A model generated the notes under the pieces. It ran no database searches, had not been told where the DNA came from, and saw nothing but the letters and a program-made list of their open reading frames with translations. The translations under genes and the position numbers were made by a program. This document shows positions 24,311 through 35,946 of a stretch of 64,000 bases of DNA, in pieces (the stretch's first letter is position 1; each line of letters begins with the position of its first letter). Source of the DNA: Punica granatum (Eukaryota; Streptophyta; Magnoliopsida; Myrtales; Lythraceae); NCBI RefSeq assembly GCF_007655135.1, contig NC_045131.1:7688001-7752000 (forward strand). The letters are read 5' to 3'.

Positions 24311-26440
24311 GAGATGAAAGCAGAGATGATCGAGGGGTCTGGGGGTGACACTACCCCTTAAAATTTTGACATTATATGCTATCATAAGTTTTTCTTCTAT
24401 ATTCGTCCCCCCAACACGGGATAGTTTCTTTTAGTTATTTAATTTCTCTTTGATAGATCAAATGTATGATAGAAATCCTAATAATTAATAAAGTAGTACG
24501 GGTAATCTGACAATAAGTATTAAATCTGAAACATCTTGATTATTATGTGAAAGCGTGCGTTACTGCGCTACATCTTCTTTGATTAATTACAATACTCGAA
24601 CCCAAGATTTGATTAAGGGAAGATGTGTTAAATTATCTAAACTAACTCACCCTGGCGCTAATTTTCATCATATATAGCTGAAGGGGTTATCTTATTTCTG
24701 GTCAAAGCTGTAGGGGTTCTCTTATTCATTGGAAAAATGAAAAACAAACGGAAAAACGAAAACACAAATTAAGGCACAGACAAGGTACAAGATATATTAG
24801 TTAATATAAGTCATATGGCTGCGACAGCCAAACCGTATATACCTTAACTTCTTCCTTCTCTGTGTAAATCTTTCGACAAAGTCCCACACAACGAGATTAC
24901 AACTGAAAATATTCCCACGCAACTCCAGCTGCGTTTTGCGCCACTTCACGATCATTACCGATCTACCAAAAATGCCCTCGATTTGGAGAGCTTGAGAGAA
25001 GAAAAAGGGCGGCCAAAAAGGAGATTTTGTTCCGTGAGCCCCACATAAATTCTAGCTCGTGCAAAATACACGGACATGTCAGCACTCTGTTAGCCACTGT
25101 ATCTCCGTCAATTTGCCATGTCAGATTCTTGGATGGAATCATGGATGGATGATAAATTGCGTGATATAATGAAAGTTGTGTATTTTACAAATAAAATTTT
25201 AGTTTGTGATAAAAAGTGGAAAATATGTAAAGCTTGTGATTTATTAGGTCATTTTCCCTAATGTTAATAGCTGCCTGGTCGGTATGTCTAGATGCGAGAC
25301 ATCCTAAACATAGTATGCTATTCGGGTTTTGCTTTGCATATATCTTCCCCAAAAGTTAAGCTAAGATACAGATATAGTAAGATATCAGTTGGTAAATGAT
25401 CTTTAGGATGCGGTTATGGCATTGTTGTTCGGTCGGGGCTGATGATCGATAATTTCAGATGATGTTGTGCTAAGAGGATTAACAATGTCTAATTACCACT
25501 TTTATAAACCGATCCCAAATATTGAGGGCCGCCTCTATGAATTTCCAAGTATCCAATAATCTCATCGAACAAGATTTTCTTTTTCTTTTCTTTTTTTTTC
25601 TTTTTTCAATCATAGGGTATATATGGTCGTGTCTCATCACGTAATACCATAGGCATGAATATGCAAGAGCTAGAAAACTAAAGATTGATTGAGACCGGGG
25701 GACCACGGCCGCCATTGGGATAAGTCGTCTTCATTATTCAGATTATAGAATTGATATCACTCGTTTTCCGACATTGAAAATTCATAAGGCAAGTTGATGA
25801 TCTATTGCTTGGCTCCCAAAGTAAAAGCCCCCACGGAAACTAGACTTTTTTTCCAGCTCATTTTTCTCCCCAGTACGTAAGATTTTCTACCGAAAACTAC
25901 AATTCTGAAAATAAATGAAATAATTCGGCAGAAATATTATACGTACGCTAGATTTTAATTTGGAGTTTTTAATGAATCAGTTTGAATATATCAAATCTAA
26001 AATCTTTAGTCCAATATACACATTTAGCTCAAACCGCTCCATTTTCCGTTAGGTCCTTTTTTTTTTTTTTGGCCACCGTTAGGTCTGTTTATCGGGTGAT
26101 AACATGGACATAATGAAAAAATGGCTAGTTTGGATGAAATGTATATAACGGACTAAATGTTTTAAAATCGATGTAACCAAATCGATTCATTTAGGACTCG
26201 AATTCAGAGTTTAGCGTACTTTATATGACTTTCGTTGTAATTATCGCTCCAGCGAATTAATAAACCTGCATAAGATATATAATATGATAAGTGTATTGTG
26301 TATAACTAAAATAATGGTTCAACTTTATTGTAATCTCATATACACATACCAATTGCTCATGACTCATAGGCACGCCCCGGATCCTTCTAGCTACGACAGC
26401 ATATAATGTAAAGCCGAGAGAGAATCGATGAATAAGGTGC
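24311..26440. other. Intergenic DNA between the plastid insertion and MIR164
   Basis: There is no supported gene. A tRNA-SINE-like stretch lies at about 24420-24660, with taagtattaaatctgaa, gcgtgcgttactgcgc and ctcgaacccaag; it resembles 58070-58185. A TTTC-rich tract lies at about 25575-25606. Nothing else was recognised. Confidence 0.45.
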
Positions 26441-26893
26441 GAGGGTCACGATGGGGAAGAAGGGCACATGCACAAGATAAAATAATAACACCCAATTCAT
26501 ATGTTCCTAGAATGTGTAGATTTTCATGAAAACTGTTGCATACACATCCACAATAGCTCGATATAGCTGGTGCTAACATTAGAAATATATAAGGGATTAT
26601 TTCATTCTTTCATCATCATAAAAAAAAAAGAAAAAAGAATAAATAGTATTTGTGAAAATATGAGAGGTTTTAATCAAAGAGAGGAAGTTGATCAGGATGA
26701 AGGGAAGTGAGAAAAAGGAGTTTTCTAGTTCCTACAAAAATGATCGAAATGATTGATCAAATGGGGGTATATATATATATATAATGTAAAATTAAATTTT
26801 ACAAATAGAAATAGATTGTTAAATTACCATATGATGAAGTAATGTACTATTATGTAGATATATGCACGTGCCCTGCTTCTCCAGCGTGCTCTC
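26440..26893 (-). ncRNA. MIR164: MIR164 precursor (microRNA164)
   Basis: On the - strand, 26883-26863 is an exact copy of mature plant miR164; it begins TGGAGAAGCAGG and ends CACGTGCA, 21 nt. The opposite arm is at 26472-26452, which pairs with it at 18 of 21 positions, and the expected star with a 2-nt 3' overhang (CATGTGCCC...CCCCATC) is 26470-26450. Star strands of this form are known for miR164. A short GCAC/GTGC match below the duplex adds to the stem. miR164 directs cleavage of NAC transcripts such as CUC1/2, NAC1 and ORE1, and so limits organ boundaries, lateral roots and senescence. The 5' arm carries the mature strand, as in the family. The long loop, about 390 nt with a TA tract at 26769-26782, is unusual. 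Confidence 0.85.
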
Positions 26894-27019
26894 TTCACAC
26901 ACCTTCTGTTCTTGTTCTTCTTATGATGAATATGATCATCAGTTCAAGCTCAGAACTCCGCAAGCTTGAACTGATAAGTATATATGCTATATGTCGTGAT
27001 TAATGAAGCCTTGGCTGGC

Positions 27020-27029
27020 TTTTATATAT
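27020..27029 (-). promoter_or_regulatory. TATA box for the MIR164 primary transcript
   Basis: Read on the - strand this is ATATATAAAA, followed by gccagcc. It lies about 137 bp upstream of the mature miR164 and would place transcription start near 26990. A perfect 13-bp inverted repeat (26938-26973) then falls in the 5' leader of the primary transcript. The inference is from position and sequence only. Confidence 0.45.
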
Positions 27030-27171
27030 GGAGGAGAGAAGAAATTGACGAGTACTCCCCCAGCCAACCAGAGCCAGTGTTTTTTTCTTTTTCTTTTTCC
27101 TTTTCGGATTTCCACCATATATGGTATTCGAAAGCCTAATAGATACTAAATGATCTATGTTCGAGCTGGAT

Positions 27172-27284
27172 CATGCCCACTAAAGGATAAGCTATTTATA
27201 TCGTGGATTTTCTCCATTCAAAAATTCACCCGAGATTTTGCTTGAGGAGAAGAGGCGTTGAACTATCTGAACTAATTCACGTTT
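27172..27284 (-). repeat. Degenerate family-B tRNA-SINE copy
   Basis: Blocks cccactaaaggataag, gtggattttctccattca, attcacccgagattttgctt and gaactatctgaactaattc match the order seen in the other family-B copies. No target duplication was found. Confidence 0.4.
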
Positions 27285-27914
27285 TTTTTTTTTCCCTTTT
27301 GTTGGGCAATAAGGACCTTCTACGGTCATACATGCAGTAGATCGATCTATTAAATGGACAGAGCAAGAAGGATATCTATTATAACCTTGAAAAAGGAATA
27401 AAGATATAGTCGTAATGTAGACTTCGATTGACGATGTTAACTCGAATTCGGATCATTGATTGTCATCCCTCGTTGGGAACGTCACACATTATTTTCTTGG
27501 CACGATCCAAACTTTTGTTTATCTGTGGGTTTATAAATAATTTGGTTCAATCGACAGTAATTGGATGACTGATTGTCATTTTTACTAGACCCGGACATGC
27601 TCATATTGTCATTTCGAGTGAGTCTAGTTAGATGCTTTTCGACGAGGATCTTATGATTCTTGTCCCATAATCTTACCTTTCCCCTATCCAAATTTCACTT
27701 TTGGAAGACAAATCAATGCGAGTGTTTTAGACGCAAATCCAGTTGAAAAACTCTTACATTTGACTGTGCCTTGATGGCTATACGGGGATCTAGATCATGA
27801 TTAATTAACTGATTAAATCATGCTTTAGTTCTAGTCAACAAAATCTTGTTTTTGTGAGTAACAAATCAAAGGTCAATTTTCATCAGGTAAAACTGAAAAT
27901 TTCTAAGGACGGAT

Positions 27915-28691
27915 GTGCCAGTCATGGTTGTTAGAATCGCGATTCGAATCGTAGAATCTTACGATTCTACGATGCAAGGGGTGGTTACCGATTCCGATTC
28001 CATGGCATGAATCGGAAAGATAGAATCGTGACTGAATCGCGATTCGAATTGCAGAATCGTAGAATCAGACCGATTCTACGATTCTAGTTTCAACCCAAAG
28101 TCATATGCCCCCTCTCTCTCCCCCTCATCTTTCTCATTGTGCAACAATATTGCTCATCGGTTCTCTTATTTTATGAAAAGTTTAAAACTTGTCTCCTGAC
28201 TGTAAGTGATAGGGATTTTGAAATTTTCTGGAACTGTTTCGAATTGAGTTCCGGCCAATTCCTGATTGTCGTATGGTTTGAGATGATTTAGGCTGAAATT
28301 TTTTTGACTTTTTTAGATGCAAAGATGATTACAAGAAGGAATAGACCAAGAAGAAGTTAGGGAGAAAAAACAACTTCGCCTATAATATCCGTGACCACGG
28401 TACTATGTCAATTTTCATTTGAGGTTTATCATCGTAATAAAAAAATTTCATTTGAGGTTATTGTAGTGGGAGCGCTCTCTCGTGAAAACTAAGCACCATC
28501 TGATTTTGACGAACGAAATAGAAAGCAACAAGATTTATCATTTGATTTGGTGTGTATATATATATATATGTTGTTTTTTTAATTTTAGGTAGAATCTTAC
28601 GATTCACGATTCGATTCTACGATTTACGATTCCACGACTCTCAACCGATTCTAGGTAGAATCGCGATTCTGACAACCTTGGTGCCAGTCAT
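27915..28691. mobile_element. Non-autonomous hAT-like transposon with 8-bp target duplication
   Basis: The element is 27923-28680. Its left end, CATGGTTGTTAGAATCGCG, and the inverted right end, CAAGGTTGTCAGAATCGCG, match at 17 of 19 positions. It is flanked by GTGCCAGT at 27915-27922 and 28681-28688, an 8-bp duplication as made by hAT transposases. The next three bases also match, so an 11-bp reading starting at 27926 is possible. Inside both ends are overlapping palindromic copies of gaatcgtagaatc and gattctacgat. No transposase frame is present. Confidence 0.75.
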
Positions 28692-31600
28692 ATAGTCGAA
28701 TGATGGCAATATCGCGGCCTTCTGAGACCATCTTCCATTCTTTTATTATGTAACGCCTCTCTTTGGTGCGACTAGCATATATAAGCACTAATAAAATCTC
28801 CATTTGGTTTTGTAACCTCAGATAAACATCCATATTTTTATGTGAGGAAGTTAGCACGCCAACAGCGGGACTACTCGAGCTATATCATGCCCTACATCTG
28901 CCGCATCCAGACATGAGATGCACAATAACATTAACATTGCAACTAGCAAAAAAAAAAAAATTGTCTAAGTAGTGTGTAACAATTTTTGGCCCTCCTACTT
29001 AATCGCGTCGACACTCGTATGGAGGCAACATATTATCGAACTTTTAATTTTCCAATGACTATGCCTATCAACATTCCTAACGTTTGAAACAACAATTTGT
29101 TTGTGCGGCTCGTTGACAGGGCTTCCACTTATTTACACTGATGGCGACGTAACCAACAAAAAGCCAATTAAGTAATTTGAATCTAATTGGAAAGGTCAAA
29201 TCAAATGAGCTGTACGATCTCCTTTTGAGATATCATCACAAACTCGACTTACAATTCCTCCAGATGTAGTGTCAAATATAGAAGGTTAGTCGGCATCATC
29301 ACTTTTTGATTTACAAGTGAAAAAAAGGAAATAATTGACCCGAGATGTGGTACAATTGCAAATTGCACGCTCCATATGGCCGGTATTACTTGCAATGCAG
29401 GGAGTGCTAAATTCACTGGCCAGAGCCAGCCCGAGTCGATATATACCTAAACTAATAATAGTCTTGCTTTATAAGTTGAAAATATCTAGTGATCTAATTA
29501 CCGAAAAATAAGTATTAGAATATAAGAAATTAATTGCTTCATTACACATATTGAAAGTAGAAAAAGACTTTAGTGGTAGTGGCTAATGAGGCGATCATCC
29601 AGCATAATTTTTTTGGAGCTGGTAAAGTTGCCATTAGACTGCAATTCTTAATGCAAAGGAACAAACCAGATAGAAGCAAAATCCATGACAGTAACTAAAG
29701 AAGATTTTTCTCTTATTTAAATTGGTTTTTATATGACAATCATGTATACTGTTTACTCCAATCACATCATAGATAATTTATATACATAACATACACATTT
29801 CATATAGCCTTCACCTCATATATATTGAAACCACAAATTAATGTCCAAAAAACTCGAGACTCTAGTTAAATTAATTCGGTGAATACTTGTGCTACTTAAC
29901 ATTTACATCTTATAAAAGTGACTTCTCAGCTAACCATATGCAAACCATGTCCATCGAGAGTTCCGATTATCATGGTACTACTACTGCTCGAATAATCTAT
30001 GACCCGTAATGAGGAGAAACTAACTAATCTGTCTCTCTCCAAACTTCATCTTAATAATGTTTCACTACGTGACCTTGTAATATCCATATCAACTAAGAGT
30101 ATATGCCATTCTTGATTTTTATGAAAAAGATGAGACATATCAATTCAGTGGGAAAGCATAGAGGGAATGTATGATTAATTTATTAATTATGATATGATTA
30201 AATTTTTAATTGTTATAATTGGTGAGTTGTCTCATCAGTGGAAAATCATAGAGGGAAAGATCACAATGGATGTGCTTATACATTTGTCTCACCTCTCCTG
30301 GGGATTATAATGTAGACTGCAGATTTCTCAAATAGGTAACTACTCGACTTTACGAATATCTAATGATATGTATGGCCCTAATTTTAAGTTTGATTAGATG
30401 CTTCCTCAGTCCATTATTAGGCCTATTTTGATGTTGATCCTTTCATCCCGTGACACAACTTGTCGGGAATCCAATCGGATGCACAAATAATAATGTAGGT
30501 TAATTAATTTATATGTGAACAATGGGTTCTGTGACCTAGACGTTCCGATTCCTTATAAGGGGAAAAAAATTAATTCTGGATGTGAAATATTTCACATGAT
30601 GTGGTCTAGGTCGATTTACATTGAACAAAAATCTCTTTGTCGATCTTGTTGAGTAGCAATAGCAAGAAGGTTCACACAAGAGATTATTTTTCGAACATCT
30701 ACGAAACTAGACTGACTATAGTGTTCCTTCCCCTTCAGTGTACACGTGCTTATGAGTTACGCTAACAAATATAGCTTTTGACATTTTGTTCGATCGAGCT
30801 GGATCAGGTCAGTGTACTTTGTCAGCCCTTTCAAATTTTTGTTCTTCGTATAGCTTGGTCTACGATCCGGGAAGTTCCAAAATGGAAGCAAGAATGGTTG
30901 CAGATTGCACGAGGGAAGCTTAGCACCAACAAAACATTATCCGGATATCTAATTTCAAGCTGAGGAAAATATTAACCGGGAGAAATCGGAATGTTTTGGA
31001 TTCGATTCTTGTCGGTAGATTAATTTATATCTCTTTGTTTCCCATTCGTCTTGGTCTCAATCAAGCTTTGCAAAGGTAGTCTCCTTATTTAAAATTTGAA
31101 TAATTAATTAACGGTGCAAGAAATGTATGCTTTTTTGTTCCACGCTCTCAAAATTCAAATTAGGAATTTTTTTTATATGCATTCTGCTATCCAAAGTATA
31201 ATATTGAGCTATGACTCATTCAATTCGAGTTGAGTCAGCTATCATAATTTTCTTCATTTATAAAACTCGAACACGAGACCTAGGTTAAGGGAAACATCAA
31301 CGAAACCACCTGAAATAACCTAGTTGGTAATAAATTAGGATTTAATAAAATAGGGGGAAAATACCACTACTCGTAGAAGTCCAATCTCGGACTCAAATAT
31401 AATCCACATAAAAATTTACAAGAATATTGTATCAATTATTTGTGGTATTCTCAAAGTTTCGTGCTGAGTACAAATATTAGACGATGTTGAGTCACGCATC
31501 GGAAAATCAAAAGAAAAATTAATCAAGCATGTGGATAGATAGAGTTTATGGTTTGAAATGGACCCATCAAGTGAAGAGGATCAATAATATACCTTTACCA

Positions 31601-32720
31601 CATGGGCAAGAATCCTTCAATTTGTTGGTAAAGAACTGCCTAATCTTTTGGAGTAAAAGCTACTAAACAATGTGATTACAACATGAACAGAACCCACTCA
31701 AATAGAGTTTCTAAGATTATATTCGAAGTCTTCTATAGTGAATTAGTGGTCCTTACTTGGTTAAACGAGGAAATAATAATTCAAGACGTTTTGTGTTGAT
31801 AAGGATACGAAAATATTCCATCTGTATCGAAATGAAACCCGTAACTTCAAATATTGAAGAAAAGGAATAGGAACCCTTGTTATAGTGACAATGGCAGAGT
31901 CGTAGTAGAATCCTATCTATTCTGATCGGAAAATAGACGTGACTGTGACAGAAATATAAACTGAAAATCGATCATTGGGTAGTCGAAGAATGAATCCCCC
32001 TGGCAGGGGAAATCTTTTACTTCGAAAAATTGTGAGAATCAGTTACGGCTACTCACGGCATACTAAGATCCTCCAGCCGGCTCATGTTGGTTCGAACTCA
32101 GCTACAGCCATTTGATTATTTTCGATTACGGGCTAAGTCAAATGAACTAGGCGCATTCAACATGTGTTGAATTCCACAAGTAGTCTGGTTTACCCGTATG
32201 TGTAGTCCATGTCCGAATTGGGGGATCAGCCCAAGTTCGAGTTTGCCTTGGTTGCTAGATTTAGTTTATGATTCTTGGCCCAAGCCCAGGTTGTGACCAT
32301 TTTTTTTTTTTTGGTGAATAATTGTGACCAATTCATACTCTCAGTTTCAGTCCTTTCTAAGAAATGCATTTTAAAGTTTAAACGATCGAATGCTGAGATT
32401 CAATTCAAAAAATTTTGAAGCATTCACTTTGAAAAAAGTATAACAAGGAGACTATGGTTTCATGCCAGTTGCAGCAATACCCCCGTGCCTTGCATCAATT
32501 CGGGATAAAAGATCAAGGTATAAATGATTGAGTTCATCACTTACTGTGTGAGGTGATTTGCATTAGAATATAGAGTCATATATACTATTCTATTTATAGA
32601 AACTATTTATAAACGACTAAAATACATGATCTATATAAGGTAACTGCTTCACACTTAAAGATGAGTCAGTCCTATTATCGCTCAATGGTCCCTCAGTAAT
32701 ATACAAATCCGAAGGAAGGT
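28692..32720. other. Intergenic DNA before the PLAC8 gene
   Basis: This is AT-rich DNA with no supported gene. A degenerate family-B SINE copy sits at about 31205-31325 (listed separately). The open frames in the interval are short and lack recognisable motifs. Confidence 0.45.
31205..31325 (-). repeat. Degenerate family-B tRNA-SINE copy
   Basis: It shows cattcaattcgagttgag, ttcttcatttataaaactcg, aacacgagacctaggttaag and the head-like aacctagttggtaa, in the order of the family. No clear target duplication. Confidence 0.4.
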
Positions 32721-33275
32721 GGAGCTCTACCCCGTGCGATGACCTTCGACCCCAATGTCGGAAATTACGGGCCACACCACTTTTCTCGCTTTAGTTTTTT
32801 TTGTAATTCAACGGCCACAAGGGAAAGTTTTTGGCTGCTTCATGATAAAATATCATACTTTGAACATCACTCAAATTTGAATCCACTTGGCTCCCTCTTC
32901 GTTAAGCTCAGCGCCAGAGCTCCCCTGTACATAATATATTCGTTGAAAACTATAAATTAAATCTTCCTTTGAAAGCAGAGTTCAGAGTCTTCGTTCGAAC
33001 TGACAGGCAGCTTGTGGTAAAGAATTAGTAACATTAATTCACGACCATCTTGCTGTCCCTCTGACATTGCCCATTTGTTTGATGTTTGCAAGCTTATGGA
33101 ATAAGTATGGGCTAATTGTTCTTGGCTCTGCGCAGGTTGATCGAGACTCGACAGCAAGAAAGCTCGTAGAGATCAAAACTTGCTGCCTAGTGATGGTATA
33201 TTGAAGCTTGGAGTGGTTTGAGTAAATTTTTCATACGCTTGTTAGATCTATAGTTGAAGAATTGATTCCAGGGCC

Positions 33276-34571
33276 ATGGCCAAAGTTCGGGATGAAGAAA
33301 ATCCACCGAGTTTGCAGGAAAATGCTTATCGGGCTGGAAGCAAGAATACCTTTCAGTTTTCTAACACAAAGAAGGCACCGCTAAGTTATGGAAATTGCAA
33401 GACGGGAAGGTCAATAATCGATAGAATCATTGATTACAAGTTCGAGTGGAAATCCTTACGGATATCATGCAAGGATTGGATCAACAACCCTCTAAAGCTT
33501 GTCCTCCTTCTATGGATAGCTTGTGTTGGGATATCCGGGGCAGTTCTCTTCCTCGTAATGTCTGGCATGCTGAACCGTGCGCTCCCAAGGAAGCCACAGA
33601 GAGATGCGTGGTTCGAGATTAACAACCAGATCCTCAATGCACTCTTCACTCTCATGTGCCTGTACCAGCACCCTAGAAGGATCCACCACCTCGTACTCCT
33701 CCTTCGGTGGAGAGCACAGGACGCTTCCGAGCTCAGGAAAGTGTACTGCAAGAACGGGTCACAGAAACCCCGGGAGCGTTCCCACGTGGCAGTTGTGATT
33801 CTATTGCTCCACGTGAACTGCTTTGCTCAGTATGCCCTGTGCAGCCTCAACTTGGTGTACGACCACCTGAACCGTCCCATTATAGGTGTCATCATGGGCC
33901 TCTCCATTGCAATCGCCGCTCCTGGGATAGCAGCGATCTATTCCATCCTCAGTCCTCTTGGGAAAGAGTATGATGTTGGAAACAATGAGGAACGTATAAA
34001 CAAGTTGAGAGACAAACACGGGACTATTGAGTATGAACCAAAATGGAGAGGGGGCCTATTGGATTTAAGGGATGATCCTGGCATAACTTTCCTATCTATC
34101 TTCTGTGGATTCTGCCTGTTTGGGTGGAATATGGAGAGGCTTGGGCTCGGGAACAAGTACGTTCACATTGCCAATTTTACTCTCTTCCTCGTAGCTCCCT
34201 TTTGGATCTTCAGCCTTGCTGCAATGCATCTCGAGAATGAGACCGTGAGGGAGTTCATCAGGTTTTCTGGGATCATCCTCAGTGTTTTTGGTCTGTGCTA
34301 TGGCGGTTTCTGGAGGATACAAATGAGGGAGAGATTCAACTTGCCTACGGATCATCCGTGTTGCGGGAAACCCGGGATCCTGGACTGTGCAAAATGGCTC
34401 TTTTGCTGCTGGTGTGCTTTGGCTCAGGAAGTTCGAACGAGTAATTTCTATGATATAATCGAAGACAAGTTCTGCAGGAAGCAATTAGGCAGTCACCCTA
34501 AGGATGCCATATTGGAGCCCCCTCACCCTCTAACAATCGAGCTGCGTGGTTCTCTCGAGCATAACCTATGA
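33276..34571 (+). CDS. PLAC8 (Cys-rich) family multi-pass membrane protein
   Basis: This single-exon frame encodes 431 aa. The hallmark PLAC8 cysteine region is at residues 361-393, PCCGKPGILD then CAKWLFCCWCALAQEVRTSN. Likely membrane segments are at about 73-97, 171-194, 201-224, 270-285, 301-317 and 331-347. The N-terminal 45 residues are polar, and the conserved basic block GRSIIDRIIDYKFEWKSLR follows. Plant PLAC8 proteins include the cell-number regulators, MCA calcium channels and PCR metal-resistance proteins. This long form with extra N-terminal membrane segments is a separate, poorly characterised plant group, so no substrate is claimed. The start sits in a good context (gccATGG). 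The sequence ttgattccag just before it looks like a 3' splice site, so a 5'-UTR intron is possible. Confidence 0.88.
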   Translation: MAKVRDEENPPSLQENAYRAGSKNTFQFSNTKKAPLSYGNCKTGRSIIDRIIDYKFEWKSLRISCKDWINNPLKLVLLLWIACVGISGAVLFLVMSGMLNRALPRKPQRDAWFEINNQILNALFTLMCLYQHPRRIHHLVLLLRWRAQDASELRKVYCKNGSQKPRERSHVAVVILLLHVNCFAQYALCSLNLVYDHLNRPIIGVIMGLSIAIAAPGIAAIYSILSPLGKEYDVGNNEERINKLRDKHGTIEYEPKWRGGLLDLRDDPGITFLSIFCGFCLFGWNMERLGLGNKYVHIANFTLFLVAPFWIFSLAAMHLENETVREFIRFSGIILSVFGLCYGGFWRIQMRERFNLPTDHPCCGKPGILDCAKWLFCCWCALAQEVRTSNFYDIIEDKFCRKQLGSHPKDAILEPPHPLTIELRGSLEHNL

Positions 34572-34673
34572 AAGATTGAAGATGCATCAACGAATGTATT
34601 CATAAGAATCGCACTACTAATAACAGTCTCTAGTGTTTTTTCAGCATTTATCTCCTTCCATCAGAAATTAATA

Positions 34674-34906
34674 GGATCTGTTTGGTTTCAGAGTTGTATT
34701 TTAGAATCACAATTCTAACTTAATTCTACCAACTACAAAACAAAATAACTCATACAAAGTCAAAGAGTGAGTCTCATTTATATTACTTTTTCCCACAACA
34801 AAACAACATAACTCTTACAAAGTCAAAGGGTGGGCCCCATTTATACCACTCAAAATCAAAATCAAAATCACAATTCTAAAATCCTACTATGAAACCAAAC
34901 ACCACC
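34674..34906. mobile_element. Tourist-like MITE
   Basis: The termini TAGGatcTGTTTGGTTTCA and, inverted, TAGGtggTGTTTGGTTTCA match closely, and TA flanks both sides. The inside has two tandem, diverged copies of aactcttacaaagtcaaag. There is no coding capacity. A related copy lies at about 60127-60338. It sits about 100 bp downstream of the PLAC8 stop codon and may be in or near the 3' UTR. Confidence 0.65.
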
Positions 34907-35728
34907 TATATCTGTGCCTTTCGAGCATACTTTCACCGGAATTGTACAATTCTGACAGGGGACTCGTGGCACAAAAATGCAGAAATTATATCACTCTGTT
35001 TGCATCTTACTGAATCAGTGCTTCATTCCGCTCCCACAAAAATGCCGTTTCCTTAGGACTCGGTGAGAAAGCCTGTTTTTGAAACTTTCTCGTGAAAAAC
35101 TGCTCATATGTAGTGTCACTGACTTGTCTTCGACCATGTCCTATGATTCGTTGCATTTAAAATATAGACTTATAGACCGAAGCAGTGATCTTTAACAGAA
35201 AACTACCATAGTCTCTCTACCTCATCACAGGTTTTTCCGCATCACATCTTTCATTACATACCCCATGCTGAGTTAGCTTGGAAAATGAGATTCGGGTTCA
35301 GTTTAATTTAGTATTGCCATATGTTGCGTATTGGTTCAGTTTCACGGCATTTCTTTGTGCATTGATCACATTGATCATACGTTCCTTTGCATGGCCGATC
35401 TGCAGATTTATAATTACGAAATCTTCTGCATTCCGTATTAGAAAATCCAATGAAACTGCATAACCGAACTAGCCATTTCCTTCATATGTATCTACTATGG
35501 AATCAGTCAACAAGTACCATCCTAGTCCATTAATCATGACCCTACGGAAGCAAACCTTAAGACTGACTGCAGAAATATCGAAAATTCAACCTTTGAGGTT
35601 CAGTTTTGAACCAATTAGTTGATTTTCGACGAAGAGGGGGTTCAAAATTAAAATGAGACCAAACGTATTGATCTATATGCTCAGCTGCAGGGCACAACCT
35701 GAACCGAACTGGAGAAGGACGACAAAAT

Positions 35729-35946
35729 CCGGTCCCTTTTTGTTTTTGTTTTTGCTAACCTGGGGTGTCCGGGTTTCGCCCGACTAATCCCCGGGATTCC
35801 GTGAATCCCTGGCGGCATACAGAGCGGGTAATTACTCCAAAAGCGCTCCGGTGGCCCCAAGGAGATTCGAACCCGGGTCTTGGTGCAAACTTAGGTGCAC
35901 ATTAACCACTAGGCGGAACTCCTTGGGGTTTTCCGGTTCTTTTTTG
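35729..35946 (-). mobile_element. tRNA-derived SINE (family A) with target-site duplication
   Basis: The element is 35743-35932 on the - strand. Reading that strand, the head has box A (gcctagtggttaatg) and box B (ggttcgaatctcc), as in a Pol III promoter. The body has ggggattagtcgggcgaaac, the domain typical of angiosperm SINEs, and the tail is A-rich (gcaaaaacaaaaacaaaaag). Flanking repeats ccggtccctttttg (35729-35742) and ccggttcttttttg (35933-35946) match at 12 of 14 positions. Confidence 0.85.

Noticed and set aside
27028..27056. ggaggagagaagaa as the partner arm of miR164
   Set aside because: Its distance from the leader hairpin looks suggestive, but it matches the required pairing at only about 11 of 21 positions; 26452-26472 matches at 18 of 21.
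27001..27060. miR166-like word (taatgaagcc...) next to MIR164
   Set aside because: Only about ten bases agree with miR166 and no partner arm is nearby.
35850..35932. True tRNA gene on the - strand
   Set aside because: Boxes A and B are present, but the sequence continues into a SINE body with A-rich tail and target duplication, and does not form a full cloverleaf.
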